Assembly (NCBI GenBank): GCA_964017185.1
Contig: OZ024871.1
Coordinates: 66,282,866-66,346,865, forward strand
DNA from: Rugalucina vietnamica
Taxonomy: Eukaryota; Mollusca; Bivalvia; Lucinida; Lucinidae
Length of the DNA: 64,000 bases
Direction: 5' to 3'
Each line of letters starts with the position of its first letter. Position 1 is the first letter of the stretch. Below are positions 24,204 to 38,900 of the stretch, one piece after another. The notes under the pieces are model-generated. The model had not been told where the DNA came from. It made no database searches and worked only from the letters and a program-made list of their open reading frames with translations. A program made the position numbers and the translations under genes.

Positions 24204-26879
24204 AGTGATTCTGCTCTAAAATATATTAAAATTGTGCGCTAAGCAGCAATTCTTCTGACTTAAAGAAAATGGATAACAAACATGTTTCAGTATGCAAGGG
24301 AAGTTACCCGCAGTGCTTCCCCATCCAGTTATCCAGCACCTATAGCTATCGTGAAAGGTGGCACCAGTTTCCGGTACACAGGCAGGCTGGATTCTGTCGT
24401 CATACGTCACACTTTCGGCCAGTTTAAGGAGAGCTATGTCATTAGGGAATGTACCTGCACCAGTGCCGTAGGATTCGTGCTGAAATCGTTAACATCATGA
24501 AAACATATCCGTGTAATGTATACCCGCTTGAACCCCACATTTATATAGCAAATTTGGGATATTCTTATTTTGGTCCAAAACATAGATTATGGGTACTCGT
24601 TAGAACCGTCTCGGCGATGCGGTTCTAACGTGTACCCACAATCTATGTTTTGAGCAAAAATAAGACATTTTTCAACATTTTTCCGCTGAAATTTTTCAAT
24701 TTTAAAGCTCAAAAAACATCTGTTTATTGCATCGGCAAGTTTGCGTAATGATTTAGGGTAGGGACAAACAGTTACGAAAGCACAATTTTTATTAGTTTTA
24801 TTTAGGTTAACGTAACTTTCGAGCTTATTTCAGCTCATATGAGGCGGGTCAATTAGTATGTGGGGCGAAAACTAGAGAAACCCGAGAAATACTACCTGAC
24901 ACACCCAGAAGTAGAACTTGGATTGTCTTATACTTGGATTTTTTTCAATGTGCAGGACAGTGCTTAGCTAAGTCCAGCCTTGGATGATTTCATTGTTGAG
25001 AAAGGGTCCCAGAGCTGACAATGTATATATTGAAGTAAAGGTGACTATGCTTGTTGTCTTTGTGCTATACCTGTGTTTCACCTGAATGATTTCAAAATAG
25101 GTGAAGTGTATGGTAGACGCACAAAAACATAAACATTTTGTTTCTAAAATATAACCATACAGCTACACTCAAATATTTCTATCAAGTTAGCCAATGCCTC
25201 TATTTTTGTCAACAACTCTTTGCTTTACTGATGGTACATGACCATGAACAGTCAAGGTAGCAGCAATTTTTCTGCAGCAAAAGCAGTCAAGTTAATGGCA
25301 ATTTTGCTTGCAGCGTTAGAATTAAATTTGCTGCTGCAAAATACAGTCAAGTTAGCGGCAATTTTGCTGCAGCGAAATTGGTCAATTAAGCAGCTATTTT
25401 GCTACAGCGAAAAACAGTCAAGTAAGCAGCAATATCGCTTGCAGCGAACATTTTTGTCGCAGTTTGATTTGGCTTTAATCTAGGCAATAGCGCATAAGAA
25501 AATGGCATTTAATGCCACAATCACATCTTTTCGACGTCACCTACGAAAAAAGTTCCATGTAGGTGGAAATGTTTGTCGCCATTTTTTTATTATCTTATTC
25601 TTATTATTTTTTCTTTTCTTTTTCGTTTGGCTGTGATTGATGATGAATGCTGCAACAGAACTTTTCTAGACCACATATTACCAACGTTATGGAAAACAGT
25701 GGCGGATTTAGAGGGGGTTCAAGGGGTTCGCTCGAACCCCCCTCTGGAGCCGAATTCTTCCATTTTCATGGGGAATTTCAAAACATTTTGGTTGAAATAA
25801 GGCAAACGAACCCCCCTTTTCTACATTTGAACCCCCTCTTCTGAAATCCTAGATCCGCCCCTGGGAAAATGTTGCCAATTTTTACAGTTTCTTTTGGCTG
25901 TGAGTGCTATGGGAAAAAAAAACTTATGCCGCAAACAAGACTTTTCTATCCCACCCATAACATAGCTTAAGGACAAAAGTTCCCTGCCAACAGTAAAAGT
26001 GTCCATAGACTGCAGGGTAATAGGTGGGATATAAAACATCTGTTTGTGATGACATTCGTCATCTTTTCTTATAGACGTTGCGTCATAAGTTGCCGTCATA
26101 GCGCTCATAGACAGACCTAAACGAAATGGAGACACCGAATTGTGCCGTAGTTCACCTTAGTGATTTGCTTATCAGTGTTAAACAGCAGTCACACAGTAGC
26201 GTATAACCCAAACGCGCGCCGGGCGTATGAAAAATCTCAACACGCTGAAGATTTTGGACGTATAAAATTAATTTGTTCCTTTAACTCGCTTTTGCAGTCA
26301 CACATTATCGCGTGACTGAGGCGTGTGCCGGACGTATAAAAAATCTCAAAGTTTTGGAGTACGTTTGTCGTACGTCCCAGACACGCTAGGCACGCGCTAC
26401 AAACGCGCTGTATGCGTTTCATGCGCGCTCCAAGCACGCTTGGCACACGTTACAGGCGCGTTCCACACTCGCCCAAACCAGCATCCGGTTAAAATCGAAA
26501 CGCGCACGTAGCGTATACGACGTGCTTGAAACGTGTGCTCGGCGTGTGCTGGGCGTGTTCGAAACGTATTCAACGCGCCTGTAACGCGCGTGGAACGTAC
26601 TTGTAGCGTGTAGGTCTCACGCCCGACACACGCCCGACACACGCCCAACTTCTAGAAAATTTTTAAGCATCTGTGGAAATTTGTATTTTTTCAACACGCC
26701 CGGCGCGCGTTTCACTCATACGCTAATGTGTGACTGCTGTTTAAGCTTCAAGATAGACGATGATACTCTGGAGCCTTGTCTGTATGAACAATAGACAATA
26801 GGTGGCAAAAAGTTTCGATGCAGCTAACTTGACCGTTTATTCATTTTTATATTTTATTTTATTTTATTTATTTATTTCT

Positions 26880-26927
<48 letters not shown>

Positions 26928-29900
26928 CTGCTGCTGCTGCTGCTGCTGCAACAGATTCGCTGCTAACTTGACTGAGCTGTCAGTGACACTTTACAGATCC
27001 GTACTGTGACTTCCAGTAAGAAGTTATTGCACTTTTTTCTGCTGCTTTCATTAGTAAATTAGTAATTTAAAGTAAGCCTGCATCATTTGATATTTAATTG
27101 TATCAGAATAAAAGTTTTAAACTTGAAAGGAAAAACTGAGAGTCATACAACAAGAATGTTTACTAGGTATTTACTAAGGGAATTTTCAATATGGTCATAC
27201 ATACAGTCATGAAGTACAGAATATTTTTCTGTGACAGTATGTGTTTACCCATCATTTTCAGTGCATGTGGTTAAATTTTGACACTGATTGGTTCAACAAT
27301 AACAAGTGGGTCAAAGTAACAGTCCAAGTGAGAACTACCTATTTTTAAATGTAATGGTCAAGTTTGTCATTGTCAATCAAAAATTGACAGGCTCCGCCCT
27401 GCACATTGAAAAAAATCAGACTATACATGTGACCCGTGTGGGACTAGAAACCACATAAGGCACAGTGGTGAGATGATCGAATGATTAAGCGAGTAAATGA
27501 AGTCAGCGCTCTTACTCGACGTCAGGGCCCGCCTAACAAGCCATGATAATTTAAACCTGATCAGATCGGAGTCATACTGAGTCGTCATACTTTACGGTAT
27601 GCTTCTTGGACGTATACTAAATGTAATGGCCGTCATTTATACAGATTTTATATAATAGCGCTTGCGTCTATGTCGCTTCAAACCAAGTTAAAAAAATGAC
27701 CATTTTAATATACATGTGTAACGGAATGCAGGCCGCTTATGTTAAATTAATAAGAAATGTTTATGGCAATAAATTAAGTTCATACCAGGTTAAAATATTG
27801 TGGCTTGAACAGTTTTATATAAGAACATTATTTGCACTTTTTATTCCGCCGAAATAATGACATATTTGATTTAGTTTATTTTCAAAGTTTTAAGCGACCC
27901 GTTACTACGTCGTTAGGTACTTTCATTTTACGTTCGTCGGGTTAAGAGACGGGAAACCAGTCCAAGTGCAGGGTACCAGCCTCGGGTATATAAGAGCGAA
28001 ATCTAGCCAGTTTTCACATTCTGCTTCTTGCTCTCGAAGAAGTGACATCGAAATTAAACAACAGGCAATACGATAAATAAAGCCTTAAAGGTTTGATTTA
28101 ACTATTATTATCTTAGTAGAGTAGGAGTATTGCACTACTACTTGAAAAGTGATAATAGTAATCATTCTGATAGGGCTCTATCCACTGTTGCTGGATGCTA
28201 GAGGTTCAAGACGGTTAAGTCTTGGGATATAACCACAGGTTCAAGCCGGTATAGGGCTTGGGATACAAGACAGTGTTAGGGGTTGAAACCTAACTGTGTT
28301 CTGGCTAGGAATAGTTGAGGCTAGCTAGGGACTGATAGTATTAAATCAACGTGATTCCAACTCTTGATTTGTTTCATGCACCAATCATTTCAAAATCATT
28401 TATATTGCTAATCATCGGTCAAAGTAGTCCCAAGGAAAATTTATATCTCATATCTAGATATTACTTGTAGTTCTGACAAGCTAATCAGGGCTGTGTTGCA
28501 ACCTCAATTATTTGGACAGAGAGTCCCTGAGAAAAATCTCTATATTTTTGTATCCATATTGTGGTATCTGTAACCAGGTACGTTACAGAATTGGCGCCCA
28601 ACGTGGGGCATACATATGTTGTAAAACTATAGACTTACCCAGAGACTATTTAGACCATTAATATGGATCGTGATTATAGACGGTTCATTGCGGAGTACTC
28701 TCACATTGCAAAGCCACTTACGAGGTTGACAGAGAAGAATTACAAGTTTAACTGGACACATGAATGCTCAGAGGCCTTTGAAAAGTTGAAACAACAGCTC
28801 ACTACTGCTCCAGTACTTGCTCACCCAGACTTCTCGACTACATTTGGGGACTACATTTGGTGGCAGCGGTTGGATGATGACAACTGCCAGAACGGAGTTG
28901 CCTTACCCATGTAGTCCCCAGGCCAAGACTCGGGGCGAGTCTTCTCGGAGGGGGGAAGTAATGTAACGGGATAGTCTCCCTTGTAGAATACGTTGGTGCA
29001 ACGTATTAGCGGCATATTAGCGGGTAGTAATATGCAAATTAGAAACTCGAAACTTTGTGATTAGAGTAAGTGTTAGGTATATAGCGCAGTAAACCACCCT
29101 TGGTGGATGAGCATGCTTTTCCACCGACGGGGTTTGCTGTGGCTTGGCTCGGCTGTTCGTTACACATGTATAAGTTATTTTTGTTAAGTGTGGTTCTTAA
29201 TGCTCTTTGGAATAAGGAACTCAGCCATGCAAAGATGAAGCCAATGCTTTAGGACGTTACCAGACAGGGGTAGGATTCAAACCCAGAAACTCGAGACTGA
29301 CAGTCCATCTACCAATAGGCCTTCAAGTGACAATTTTTTGTAAAGTCAGAACTATACCATAATGATTTTCTCCACGAACACATCTCGCCCAGTCGTTTCG
29401 ATAGAACCAGAGGGATCATTGTGTTTTCCGGTTCGGTGTTCGCCCACCCTCACGTTTAAAGTATTTGCGCTACTTCTGAAATGATTATGATGACCGACAT
29501 ATTAACATTGGAAAACCTTCACTACTGAGAATCGCGTGGTATTGTATACACATAAAAACCGATAAATGATCGGTGACACAAACTGCAATTGAGATCGAAG
29601 TTGAGGTTAGATTTCTACAGTGTTTTTAGGTGCAGTCAACGCAGAAATTGACCAGTTATAGAAAGAAAGTAACGTAAGACATCCCGGTTATTTCGTTTTC
29701 GCAAACACTTCAATGTTATTGTGATGGAAGTATTATATGTTCATGGGGCGGAAGTGTTTGCGAAAACGAAATAACCTGGATTCCTGTTACTTTCATTCAA
29801 TAAATGTTCAATTTTTGCAGTGAATGCACATATCTATTAGTCAATAGAGTAAACGCTGTAGGAGAAAACTCGAATTTCTCATTTCAACTTCGGACAGAAT

Positions 29901-32900
29901 TTCATTGTGCGTCACCAATTCCGTACCACGTGTTTCTCAGCTGTGACCTTGCCCAATCAAAATCAGGTTATCTCAGATTGGACGAGGCAGTTCCGATTGT
30001 GGAACTTGAGTCGAAAGATTATTTAAACTCGAAATAACAGATCAAGTCAAGCAATTTTTATTCAGTATTCAGTTCGCATTATGTGATAAATAGCCAACAG
30101 ATACAATATACACTTGAACAACTGGCCCCAGATGTATCGTACAAAAAGATTTGAAAATGACCACTTGCCAGTTTAAACTTGGAACACGTTAATTAACCCT
30201 CTAGCTACTGAAATAGGCGCTACCTAAAAGTTTTCGCTACACTCCGACAAGCTTAAGTCACAACGTCATGATTTTCATTTTATATGAAAGATAAATAACG
30301 GGGCCATTGATATTTATATATGTATCACTAAAATATTTTTGGAAACAAGAAAGAACAAGCATTTTGATTCTCTTTGCGTTTCTTTTGCAAATAAGCATAT
30401 CACACTTACCCATCCACACAATGCGCCGCTGTGACTACCCATTGATTCGAGATCAAAGAACCGCCACAGAAGTGGAAATGTTCAGAAGTACCTGATGAGT
30501 ATTGTAAGGAAACCTGCCAGGGCCAGTTATGATGTTCTGCATTTTCTCCGTTCACAATACGAGCCCCTGAATTGTAGGACCCGGCCCCTGTGACAGGCAC
30601 TTTTCCACATACGTTACTTGACGGCACTGGAATACGAGGGTTGTTCGTAAAGGTTGTAGATATATAAGTTAATAGAAGGTTAATTGAGTGTCATACAAAC
30701 TGACACCCTAGCCTAGCAAATGTAAAAGAGCCTAAATACATACATGTATATGTTACTTAAAGACAGTAAAATACAAAACAAGATACACGGATCTGAGAAT
30801 GATAGAAAAAAAACTACAATGTTTAAGCCCCTGCAAAAATCATAAAATGCTAATAAGATTAGATAAAACAAATAATATCATATACAGTCATGGATTGATG
30901 TTCTTTGATGTATTATTTTGAAAATATGCTGCGTTTAACTCAGTTGATCCTGGCGTCCCTTTTGTCACGGTGGAACATAGGCAAACAGTATAGCCCCAGA
31001 TGTGACGCCGCGTTCTGCGGACTATTCTGTTTGCTTACAGGAATTTCATCGAAAAATGGAGTAAAATTTTAAAATCACACCTGCGGCCCCTAAAATGAAA
31101 GTGGACTCGTCCAATTGATAATAATGGAAGAATTCGTTCGTCAAATTTGGGTTAAATAAAAGAAGTACATACGTGGATTATTGACACAGCATTTCTGACT
31201 ACTTCCACAGTCACTGATGGATTCTTGTCCCTCCCCACACGTTGTACTGCAATGACCACCAGCGGTTTCACACGCGGCCACAGGATCGTAATCTGTAACG
31301 TTAGAATCGCACCAAGGTCCACATTATTTACTGTTGTAGAATTACACTTTTTGGATGAAATATAATTGACAGTTAACTGTTCTATTAACATTTAACAATT
31401 TTGGATGAAATACTGATATTTTACTGCTCATTTAAGCCTGGCGTCCCTTTTATGGGACATAGGCAAACAGCGATATAGCCCAAGATGTGAAGCCGCAGAA
31501 CTCGGCGTCCCATCTGGGGCTATTCTGTTTGCTTGGAGGAATTTCATCGAAAAATGAGATAAAATTAAAAATCACTCCTAACACCCCTAACAATGAAAGT
31601 GGACTCATCCAAATAATAATGATGGGAAAACCCATTTGTCACATATGAGTTAAAATATATATATATCTACAACACCTTCTCCGCTGTTCAAAGCTGAACT
31701 TGAAAATCTAAAATAAACACTGGGTATCAGGAGTTTTGCAAATGCTGGCAAATGCTACTTCTGATAAAACATATCATTACAGTAGTTTGTACAATTCCGC
31801 TTCTTCCTAAATCCGAAATTTCAAGCTTCTAGACGTTTTCTGTGACTGTACAAGCTGGTTTGTGTCGAACCTGGTCGGAAACCCCGAAGACCGGTTTTCT
31901 AGAGTCGAAATTGTTGCCCAATTAATGGATAGCGTATTCACTTTGCAATCGAGAGGTGCAAGTTTGATCAGTAGTATCTACTTGCAACATCCTTGCCGAG
32001 TACGTCGTTGCTGGGTACGGTTTAATATCATTGCCCAGTACGGTAAAAGCTATTTTAAGTTAATTATAAATAGAATCGTTAAAAAGCTATTTATAAATAA
32101 AATCGTTTAGATATATTGACAGTGTAACCTACATAATGAGTATCTTTGATGGTCCAATTTTACATGTATATAGATTTTTTATTTTTGTTTTCATTTAATT
32201 ACGTTCAAGTTTAAAATTCATTGTCAAGAAGATTAAATATTATTGTATTCTGCAGACTCTTAAACCCACTTGTATAAAGTAAAACTTAAAATTGAAGGGT
32301 ATATATATTTTATTTTATTTTTTTTTTGGCCGACAAGAGATAGTCTAGCAGATATGCATTTTTATACAGTCGTGACAGTGAGTTTGGCGTTTTTGTGGAT
32401 TAACGCCCCAGTCAACGATGTTTCAGTCACTGTCATGTCTAGCAAGAGCTCAAGTTTTTAACAGTGTTAAAGATTCAACGTGTTTTGTGATAGGCCTCAT
32501 ACCTGCTATCCATTTGGGTTCTCACCCAAAGATCTTTTCGTTCTGAGTCCGATCATCGACCGATAGGCGACCGCGCTACCCTGAACGAACAATTTAAATA
32601 AAATGTTTTTCCAACATGCAAAATTTAATGATTAAAGATTTGGGTGCCCATTAAGTGTTTTGTTTGTTTGTCTGTTTGTTTGTTTGTTTGTATCAAGGGT
32701 TAACGAGGGAGTCAACAAATTTTCAATCATGTCGGCAAAGCGGCAATGTTCCATGGGTATAAGACAGTTATGGGCCAATGTGTCTTGCTCAATGACACTG
32801 GCAACACGGCAGCCCAAGTGGGGATCAAACACAGGCCCTCTCGATTTGGAGTTAGTTGGTCTACCGCTAGGCCGTGCTTGGGATTGCCGTTTATCCTGAG

Positions 32901-35900
32901 TGACGTGGAGTCTAATTCTAAAGCCATGTTCATGTGCAACATTTGAACTCGGGTGTATTTTTGCACACTGGATGTAAATTTGAACCCCGGGTGTATGGTA
33001 TGCCATGAAAACTACACCCTGCAAAACTACACTCTGGTGTAAATTTTCTCCTACTTTCCAGGTGGAGCAAATTGAATTGCAGCCGGGTGTATTTTTGCAC
33101 CCGTGTGTATTGTGTGTATATGAATGCAAAACGCTTAATCGTTACACATTTTTGTTTGTTTGAATTGATACTTTACGTCCCAGACAATAGCTTAGGTCAT
33201 ATCTGGAGATTGTATCCACTTTATGGACCTTTCACTCAAAGTTAGGATGTCATGACATCCAAAAATGCTAAAGATATAACCACACAGCTAAGCCAATAAG
33301 GCTTATAGGTATGACCAGTTTGACTTGAAACCATTTTTCTTGGGCAGGCTCAAGCCGCAGCGGTTTACCAGTAGTCAGATTACCAGTCAGTAGCGAACAT
33401 GCTTTGCCTGAGGCACAAACAGCCCATCTACATCAAATGACCTCTGCTAATAAGGAGCATTTTAGTCAAAATTTAATGTCAAAACCAGGCGAATATGAAC
33501 ATGATCTCGCTGCATATGGCCGCTACACAAGCGAATGAAAAATTACACCCGGTTGCAAATATAGCATATGAACACGGCTTTAGATTGTAATTTAGTACTG
33601 CAGATCTATTGAACAGCAAAAGACAACGTGTTTGTCCTAAACACCGCGATTTTCATTGTTGGCATATAGTATGCCATATAGGCTATCTGAAGAGCCTAAA
33701 GTAGCCTAAACACCCATTTTCACTGCTCTTAAAGGATCTAAGTTTTATATTTATATTCTACAATGGAGAACTATCAGTGGTTTAAGGGTGATGTCGTAAC
33801 AATGTCCCCAGTAGACATATATAGTGTCATTCTCTTCAGCATCGTCCCCAATAGGGATCTACAACACCATTCCCTACCATTCCGTCCCCAGTAGAGATCT
33901 ATCGCCATCACAACGTCCCCAGTAGAGATCTACAGCGACATACCCTACCACACCGTCCCCAGTAAGGATCCACAGCGCCATAACCTACCACACCATCCCC
34001 AGTAGAGATCCACAGCACCATATTCTACTGGACCGTCCCCAGTAGAGATCTACAGTACGGTATTCTACCACACCGTCTCCAGTAGAGATATACAGCGCCA
34101 TACCCTACCACACCGTCTCCAGTAGAGATCTAAAGCGACATACCCTACCACACCGTCCCCAGTAGAGATCTACAGCACCATATTCTACTGGACCGTCCCC
34201 AGTAGAGATCTACAGTACGGTATTCTACCACACCGTCTCCAGTAGAGATATACAACGCCATATCCTACCACACCGTCCCCAGTAGAGATATAATGTGTCA
34301 GTCTCTTCAGCATCGTCCCCAGTAGGGATCAACAACATCACACCCTACCATTCCGTCCCCAGTAGAGATCTATCGCCCCATTTCCTACTACAACGTCCCC
34401 AGTAGAGATCTAAAGCGACATACCCTACCACACCGTCCTCAGTAGAGATCTAAAGCACCATATTCTACTGGACCGTCCCCAGTAGATATCTACAGTCGGG
34501 TATTCTACCACACCGTCCCCAGTAAAGATATACAGCGCCATATCCTACCACTCCGTCCCCAGTAGAGATATGCAGTGTCATTCTCTTCAGCATCGTCCCC
34601 AGTAGGGATCTACAACACCATACCCCACCATTGCGTCCCCAGTAGAGATATTTTGCCCCGTTCCCTACCACAACGTCCCCAGTAGAGATCTACATTGGGG
34701 TAGTCTACCACACCGTCTCTAGTAGAGACATACAGCGCCAAACCCTACCACAGCGTCCCCAGTAGGGATTAACAGTATCATTCTCTTCATCATCGTCCCC
34801 AGTAGGGATCAACAACACCATACCCTTCCATTCCGTCCCCAGTAGAGATCTATCGCCCCATTTCCTACCACAACGTCCCCAGTAGAGATCTACAGCGACA
34901 TACCCTACCACACCGTCCCCAGTAGAGATCTACAACACCATATTCTACTGGACCGTCCCCAGTAGAGATTTACAATGCGGGATACTGTACCACACCGTCT
35001 CCAGTAGAGATATACAGCGCCATACCCTACCACTCCGTCCCCAGTAGAGATATACAGTGTCATTCTCTTCAGCATCGTCCCCTGTAGGGATCTACAACAC
35101 CATACCCCACCATTGCGTCCTCAGTAGAGATCTATTGCCCCATTCCCTAGCACAACGTCCCCAGTAGAGATCTACATTGTGGTAGTCTACCACACCGTCT
35201 CCAGTAGAGACATACAGCGCCATACCCTACCACACCGTCCCCAGTAGAGATTAACAGTGTCATTCTCTTCATCATCGTCCCCAGTAGGGATCAACAACAC
35301 CATACCCTTCAATTCCGTCCCCAGTAGAGATCTATCGCCCCATTTCCTACCACAACGTCCCCAGGAGAGATCTACAGCACCATATTCTACTGGACCGTCC
35401 CCAGTAGAGATCTACAATGCGGTAGTGTACCACACCGTCTCCAGTAGAGATATACAGCGCCATACCCTACCACTCCGTCTCCAGTAGAGATATACAGTGT
35501 TATTCTCTTCAGCATCGTCCCCAGTAGGGATCTACAACACCATACCCTACCATTCCGTCCCCAGTAGAGATCTATCGCCACATTCCCTACCACAACGTCC
35601 CCAGTAGAGATCTACAGCGACATACCCTACCACACCGTCCCCAGTAAAGATCCACAGCGCCATAACCTTCCACAACATCCCCAGTAAAGATCCACAGCGC
35701 AGTAACCTACCACACCGTCCCCAGTAGAGATCTACAGCACCATATTCTGCTGGACCGTCCCCAGTAGAGATCTACAGTACGGTTTACTACCACACCGTCT
35801 CCAGTAGAGATATACAACGCCATATCCTACCACACCGTCCCCAATAGAGATATACTGTGTCATTCTCTTCAGCATCGTCCCCAGAAGAGATCTAAAGCGA

Positions 35901-38900
35901 CATACTCTACCACACCGTCCCCAGTAGAGGTCTACAGCACCATATTCTACTGGACCGTTCCCAGTAGAGATCTACAGTATGGTATTCTACCACACCGTCT
36001 CCAGTAGAGATATACAGTACCATATCCTACCACACCGTCCCCAGTAGAGATATGCAGTGTCATTCTCTTCAGCATCGTCCCCAGTAGGGATCTACAACAC
36101 CATACCCCACCATTGCGTCCTCAGTAGAGATCTATTGCCCCATTCCCTACCACAACGTCCCCAGTAGAGATCTACATTGCGGTAGTCTACCACACCGTCT
36201 CCAGTAGAGACATACTGCGCCATAACCTACCACACCGTCCCCAGTAGAGATTGACAGTGTCATTCTCTTCATCATCGTCCCCAGTAGGGATCAACAACAC
36301 CATACCCTTCAATTCCGTCCCCAGTAGAGATCTATCGCCCCATGTCCTACCACAACGTCTCCAGGAGAGATCTACAGCGACATACCCTACCACACAGTCC
36401 CCAGTAGAGATCTACAGCACCATATTCTACTGGACCGTCCCCAGTAGAGATCTGCAATGCGGTAGTGTACCACACCGTCTCCAGAGATATTCAGCGCCAT
36501 ACCCTACCACTCCGTCCCCAGTAGAGATATACAGTGTCATTTTCTTCAGCATCGTCCCCAGTAGGGATCTACAACACAATACCCTACCATTTCGTCCCCA
36601 GTAGAGATCTATCGCCCCATTCCCTACCACAACGTCCCCAGTAGAGATCTACAGCGACATACCCTACCACACCGTCCCCAGTAAAGATCAACAGCGCCAT
36701 AACCTACCACAACGCCCCCAGTAGAGATCTACAGCACCGTATTTTACTGGACCGTCCCCAGTAGAGACCTACAGTACGGTTTACTACCACACCGTCTCCA
36801 GTAGAGATATACAACGCCATATCCTACCACACCGTTCCCAGTAGAGATATACTGTGTCATTCTCTTCAGCATCGTCCCCAGTAGGGATCAACAACACTAT
36901 ACCCTACCACAACGTCCCCAGTAGAGATCTATCGCCCCATTTCCTACCACAACGTCCCCAGATCTAAGGCGACATGCCCTACCACACCGTCCCCAGTATA
37001 ATCTACAGCACCATATTCTACTGGACCGTCAAAGGTAGAGATCTACAGCGCCATACCCTACCACTCCGTCTCCAGTAGAGATATACAGTGTTATTCTCTT
37101 CAGCATCGTCCCCAGTAGGGATCTACAACACCATACCCTACCATTCCGTCCCCAGTAGAGATCTATCGCCACATTCCCTACCACAACGTCCCCAGTAGAG
37201 ATCTACAGCGACATACCCTACCACACCGTCCCCAGTAAAGATCCACAGCGCCATAACCTTCCACAACATCCCCAGTAAAGATCCACAGCGCAATAACCTA
37301 CCACACCGTGACCAGTAGAGATCTACAGCACCATATTCTACTGGACCGTCCCCAGTAGAGATCTACAGTACGGTTTACTACCACACCGTCTCCAGTAGAG
37401 ATATACAACGCCATATCCTACCACACCTTCCCCAATAGAGATACACTGTGTCATTCTCTTCAGCATCGTCCCCAGAAGGGATCAACAACAACATACCCTA
37501 CCATTCCGTCCCCAGTAGAGATCTATCGCCCCATTTCCTACCACAACGTCCCCAGTAGAGATCTAAAGCGACATACTCTACCACACCGTCCCCAGTAGAG
37601 ATCTACAGCACCATATTCTACTGGACCGTTCCCAGTAGAGATCTACAGTACGGTATTCTACCACACCGTCTCCAGTAGAGATATACAGTACCATATCCTA
37701 CCACACCGTCCCCAGTAGAGATATGCAGTGTCATTCTCTTCAGCATCGTCCCCAGTAGGGATCTACAACACCATACCCCACCATTGCGTCCTCAGTAGAG
37801 ATCTATTGCCCCATTCCCTACCACAACGTCCCCAGTAGAGATCTACATTGCGGTAGTCTACCACACCGTCTCCAGTAGAGACATACTGCGCCATAACCTA
37901 CCACACCGTCCCCAGTAGAGATTGACAGTGTCATTCTCTTCATCATCGTCCCCAGTAGGGATCAACAACACCATACCCTTCAATTCCGTCCCCAGTAGAG
38001 ATCTATCGCCCCATGTCCTACCACAACGTCTCCAGGAGAGATCTACAGCGACATACCCTACCACACAGTCCCCAGTAGAGATCTACAGCACCATATTCTA
38101 CTGGACCGTCCCCAGTAGAGATCTGCAATGCGGTAGTGTACCACACCGTCTCCAGAGATATTCAGCGCCATACCCTACCACTCCGTCCCCAGTAGAGATA
38201 TACAGTGTCATTTTCTTCAGCATCGTCCCCAGTAGGGATCTACAACACAATACCCTACCATTTCGTCCCCAGTAGAGATCTATCGCCCCATTCCCTACCA
38301 CAACGTCCCCAGTAGAGATCTACAGCGACATACCCTACCACACCGTCCCCAGTAAAGATCAACAGCGCCATAACCTACCACAACGCCCCCAGTAGAGATC
38401 TACAGCACCGTATTTTACTGGACCGTCCCCAGTAGAGACCTACAGTACGGTTTACTACCACACCGTCTCCAGTAGAGATATACAACGCCATATCCTACCA
38501 CACCGTTCCCAGTAGAGATATACTGTGTCATTCTCTTCAGCATCGTCCCCAGTAGGGATCAACAACACTATACCCTACCACAACGTCCCCAGTAGAGATC
38601 TATCGCCCCATTTCCTACCACAACGTCCCCAGATCTAAGGCGACATGCCCTACCACACCGTCCCCAGTATAATCTACAGCACCATATTCTACTGGACCGT
38701 CAAAGGTAGAGATCTACAGCGCCATACCCTACCACTCCGTCTCCAGTAGAGATATACAGTGTTATTCTCTTCAGCATCGTCCCCAGTAGGGATCTACAAC
38801 ACCATACCCTACCATTCCGTCCCCAGTAGAGATCTATCGCCACATTCCCTACCACAACATCCCCAGTAGAGATCTACAGCGACATACCCTACCACACCGT

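Larger units (their letters stand above)
24933..27421 (+). mobile_element. Non-autonomous DNA transposon (copy 2) with two nested elements
   Basis: Same termini and interior as 14904-16756, flanked by TATA (24929-24932 and 27422-27425). Nested at 25697-25863 and 26182-26740 are two smaller elements absent from copy 1. It lies in intron 6 of the protease gene. No transposase. Confidence 0.85.
27717..29164 (+). mobile_element. Deleted Ty3/gypsy LTR retrotransposon with unlike LTRs
   Basis: CATG flanks both ends (27713-27716 and 29165-29168). The 5' LTR is 27717-28587, the primer-binding site 28592-28609, a pol fragment 28663-28914, a purine tract about 28948-28961, and the 3' LTR 28962-29164. 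Both LTRs begin TGTAACGG and end CGTTACA, but they differ in length (871 against 203 bp) and I see no other similarity. Confidence 0.8.

Noticed and set aside
23928..24219. Poly-Met and poly-Ile frames
   Set aside because: Translation of the (ATC)n/(ATT)n microsatellite.
29804..30037. 77-codon frame in intron 5
   Set aside because: Ends soon after a MITE, has no recognisable motif, and is opposite in strand to the host gene; not enough to call a gene.
30307..30495. Plus-strand frame over exon 5
   Set aside because: Antisense shadow of the His exon of the protease.
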